A stretch of 64,000 nt of DNA from Stichopus chloronotus (taxonomy: Eukaryota > Echinodermata > Holothuroidea > Aspidochirotida > Stichopodidae): positions 28,696,769 to 28,760,768 of the forward strand of contig CM037836.1 in the NCBI GenBank assembly GCA_021234535.1, read 5' to 3'. The notes beneath the pieces are model-generated. The model searched no databases. It was not told the DNA's origin and saw only the letters and a list, made by a program, of their open reading frames with translations. Below are positions 62,666 to 64,000 of the stretch, piece by piece (positions within the stretch are counted from its first letter, which is position 1; every line of letters begins with the position of its first letter). The position numbers and the translations under genes were made by a program.

Positions 62666-63257
62666 CACTTCAAGTTGAAGGAATTTCCAGCTTTCCAGAA
62701 ACCATGGTGACCACTTGTAGGAACAGGCAAAAATAAGTGGCTTGGAATGGAGACAGCAATTCTGCATGGCTTACAAATTACACAAAGACCTCATAAAAGT
62801 AACTGTTGACACTTGACATCGGGTGTTCTAGAGTATGACATGCACTTCAGCATACTGTAACATAACCAACCATAGTTACTGCATACATACACACTATCAC
62901 AAATGTATAGGTATTGAAGGGCATATCTATAGCACTGGTCAAGTTACCCAGAAACTAATAGTCACTAAAACCAGCTACAGTACCAGCAGAAATACATGAT
63001 ACAAAAATGTCAAGTTTTCTAGAGCAATGCATGCACAGAAAGTGTCTCCAGCACATCTTACTCCTACTCATCTTTACAGGAGAATACAGTAGGTAGTTGT
63101 GACACATATTTTACATAACTTTTTGCACATTCTTCCTCAAAATCAGGTATTTAAGCTTATCTCCTTAACAGATTTGTTGTAAAAAATTATCTGCTAATAG
63201 CACATTCTGTCATGGAGTGCCCACGTAAAGAGAAACCAGAAAGCCAAAAGGCTTTGT
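62666..63257. other. Non-coding stretch between repeats
   Basis: No exon, RNA or repeat was recognised. It presumably remains within the upstream intron or 5' flank of the CCPG1-like gene. Confidence 0.4.
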
Positions 63258-63748
63258 GATTCCTTGCCACATGGTTATATTATAACAATATGACTAACCC
63301 ACACACCAGGTATGACATCAGACACAGTTACCGTTCTTGAGATATCGTGTTTGCAAGGTTTTCACATTTTGACCTCTGGTGACCTCAAATGACCTTTGAC
63401 CTCCACTAAAAACAATAGGGATCATCTACTTAATATGACCAACTCACACACCAAGTATGACATCAGTCACAGTTACCGTTCTTGAGATATCGTGTTTACA
63501 AGGTTTTCACATTTTGACCTCTGGTGACCCCAAATGACCTTTGACCTCCACCAAAAACAAAAGGGATCATCTACTGAATATGACCAACCCACACATCAAG
63601 TATGACATCAGTCATGGTTACCCTTCTTGAGATATCGTGTTTACAAGAAGTGTCACATACACACATACACACACACACATACCCTCACATACACACACAC
63701 ACACGACATCACCATCGCATAGATTCCTTCTGCCTTCGGCAAGGAATC
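63258..63748. mobile_element. Element of the 145-bp repeat family with 11-bp inverted ends
   Basis: The bounds are GATTCCTTGCC (63258-63268) and its exact complement GGCAAGGAATC (63738-63748). Inside are about 2.5 units of 145 bp (GTTCTTGAGATATCGTGTTT near 63333 and 63478, and a variant near 63623), then AAGTGTCACATACACACATA and a (CA)n tail. The units match those at 20.6-21.8 kb. Each carries ordered TGACCT hexamers. Confidence 0.7.
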
Positions 63749-64000
63749 AAAAACAGTTAATGTTTTAATTTTTCTTACAGTACACTGACATTTCATAGAT
63801 TTTCATGAGTATGAGTTTCATGCCTTTCTCTACCTTGAATAAGGAATGTTGTTTGGTCACAGGTCATCAACATTTACATAAACTCTACAGGTGCACACTG
63901 ATGATGATTAACAACAGTTCATCTGCAAAGCTATGGAGAGACCTCTGCATAACATATAATCATGTTTATATATTTTCTATGGGACATCAAGATAAGAACA
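63749..64000. other. Non-coding right edge
   Basis: Nothing recognised on either strand. Confidence 0.4.

Overview
This is a eukaryotic nuclear window: AT-rich, with intron-dense genes, GT-AG splice sites and many small repeats. The animal is probably a marine invertebrate, and the gene content fits a deuterostome such as an echinoderm. That placement is an inference from gene families, from the vertebrate-like PIGB/CCPG1 neighbourhood and from repeat style. No single marker fixes the species. Exons were assembled by hand from splice sites, reading phase and family resemblance. Listed exons of a gene join in phase except where stated.

Layout. (1) 1303-5425, + strand: the last five coding exons of an SLX4-like DNA-repair scaffold, including the C-terminal domain that recruits the SLX1 nuclease. 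The rest of the gene lies left of the window. (2) 5426-13373: mostly non-coding, with one hAT-like element. (3) 13374-33558, - strand: a complete gene of about 24 coding exons for a roughly 1,036-residue protein. It has a B-box-like zinc finger, a coiled coil, two extended Tudor domains separated by a Glu/Lys-rich linker, and an Arg/Gly-rich tail. This architecture is RNF17/Qin-like and suggests a germline piRNA-pathway role. (4) 37746-50006, + strand: PIGB, GPI mannosyltransferase 3, with 13 coding exons and two U12-type (minor spliceosome) introns, one of them AT-AC. (5) 52041-59369 and beyond, - strand: a CCPG1-like ER-phagy receptor with a membrane anchor, a FIP200-binding-type motif, a possible LC3-interacting motif and a large basic luminal domain. 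Its N-terminus was not found and may lie right of the window.

PIGB and the CCPG1-like gene converge tail to tail, as their human counterparts do on 15q21.3, so this looks like conserved microsynteny. SLX4 (+) and the Tudor gene (-) also converge. The Tudor gene and PIGB diverge from a 4.2-kb interval.

Repeats are a main theme. There is an 815-bp foldback element (61851-62665) and a pair of about 200-bp hairpin MITEs in one PIGB intron. A 145-bp tandem-repeat family occurs at 20.6-21.8 kb and 63.3-63.7 kb and carries ordered nuclear-receptor half-sites. There are also a tRNA-derived SINE, a GACAATT-rich foldback and a hAT-like remnant. No complete transposase or reverse transcriptase, CRISPR array, rRNA gene or intact tRNA gene was seen.
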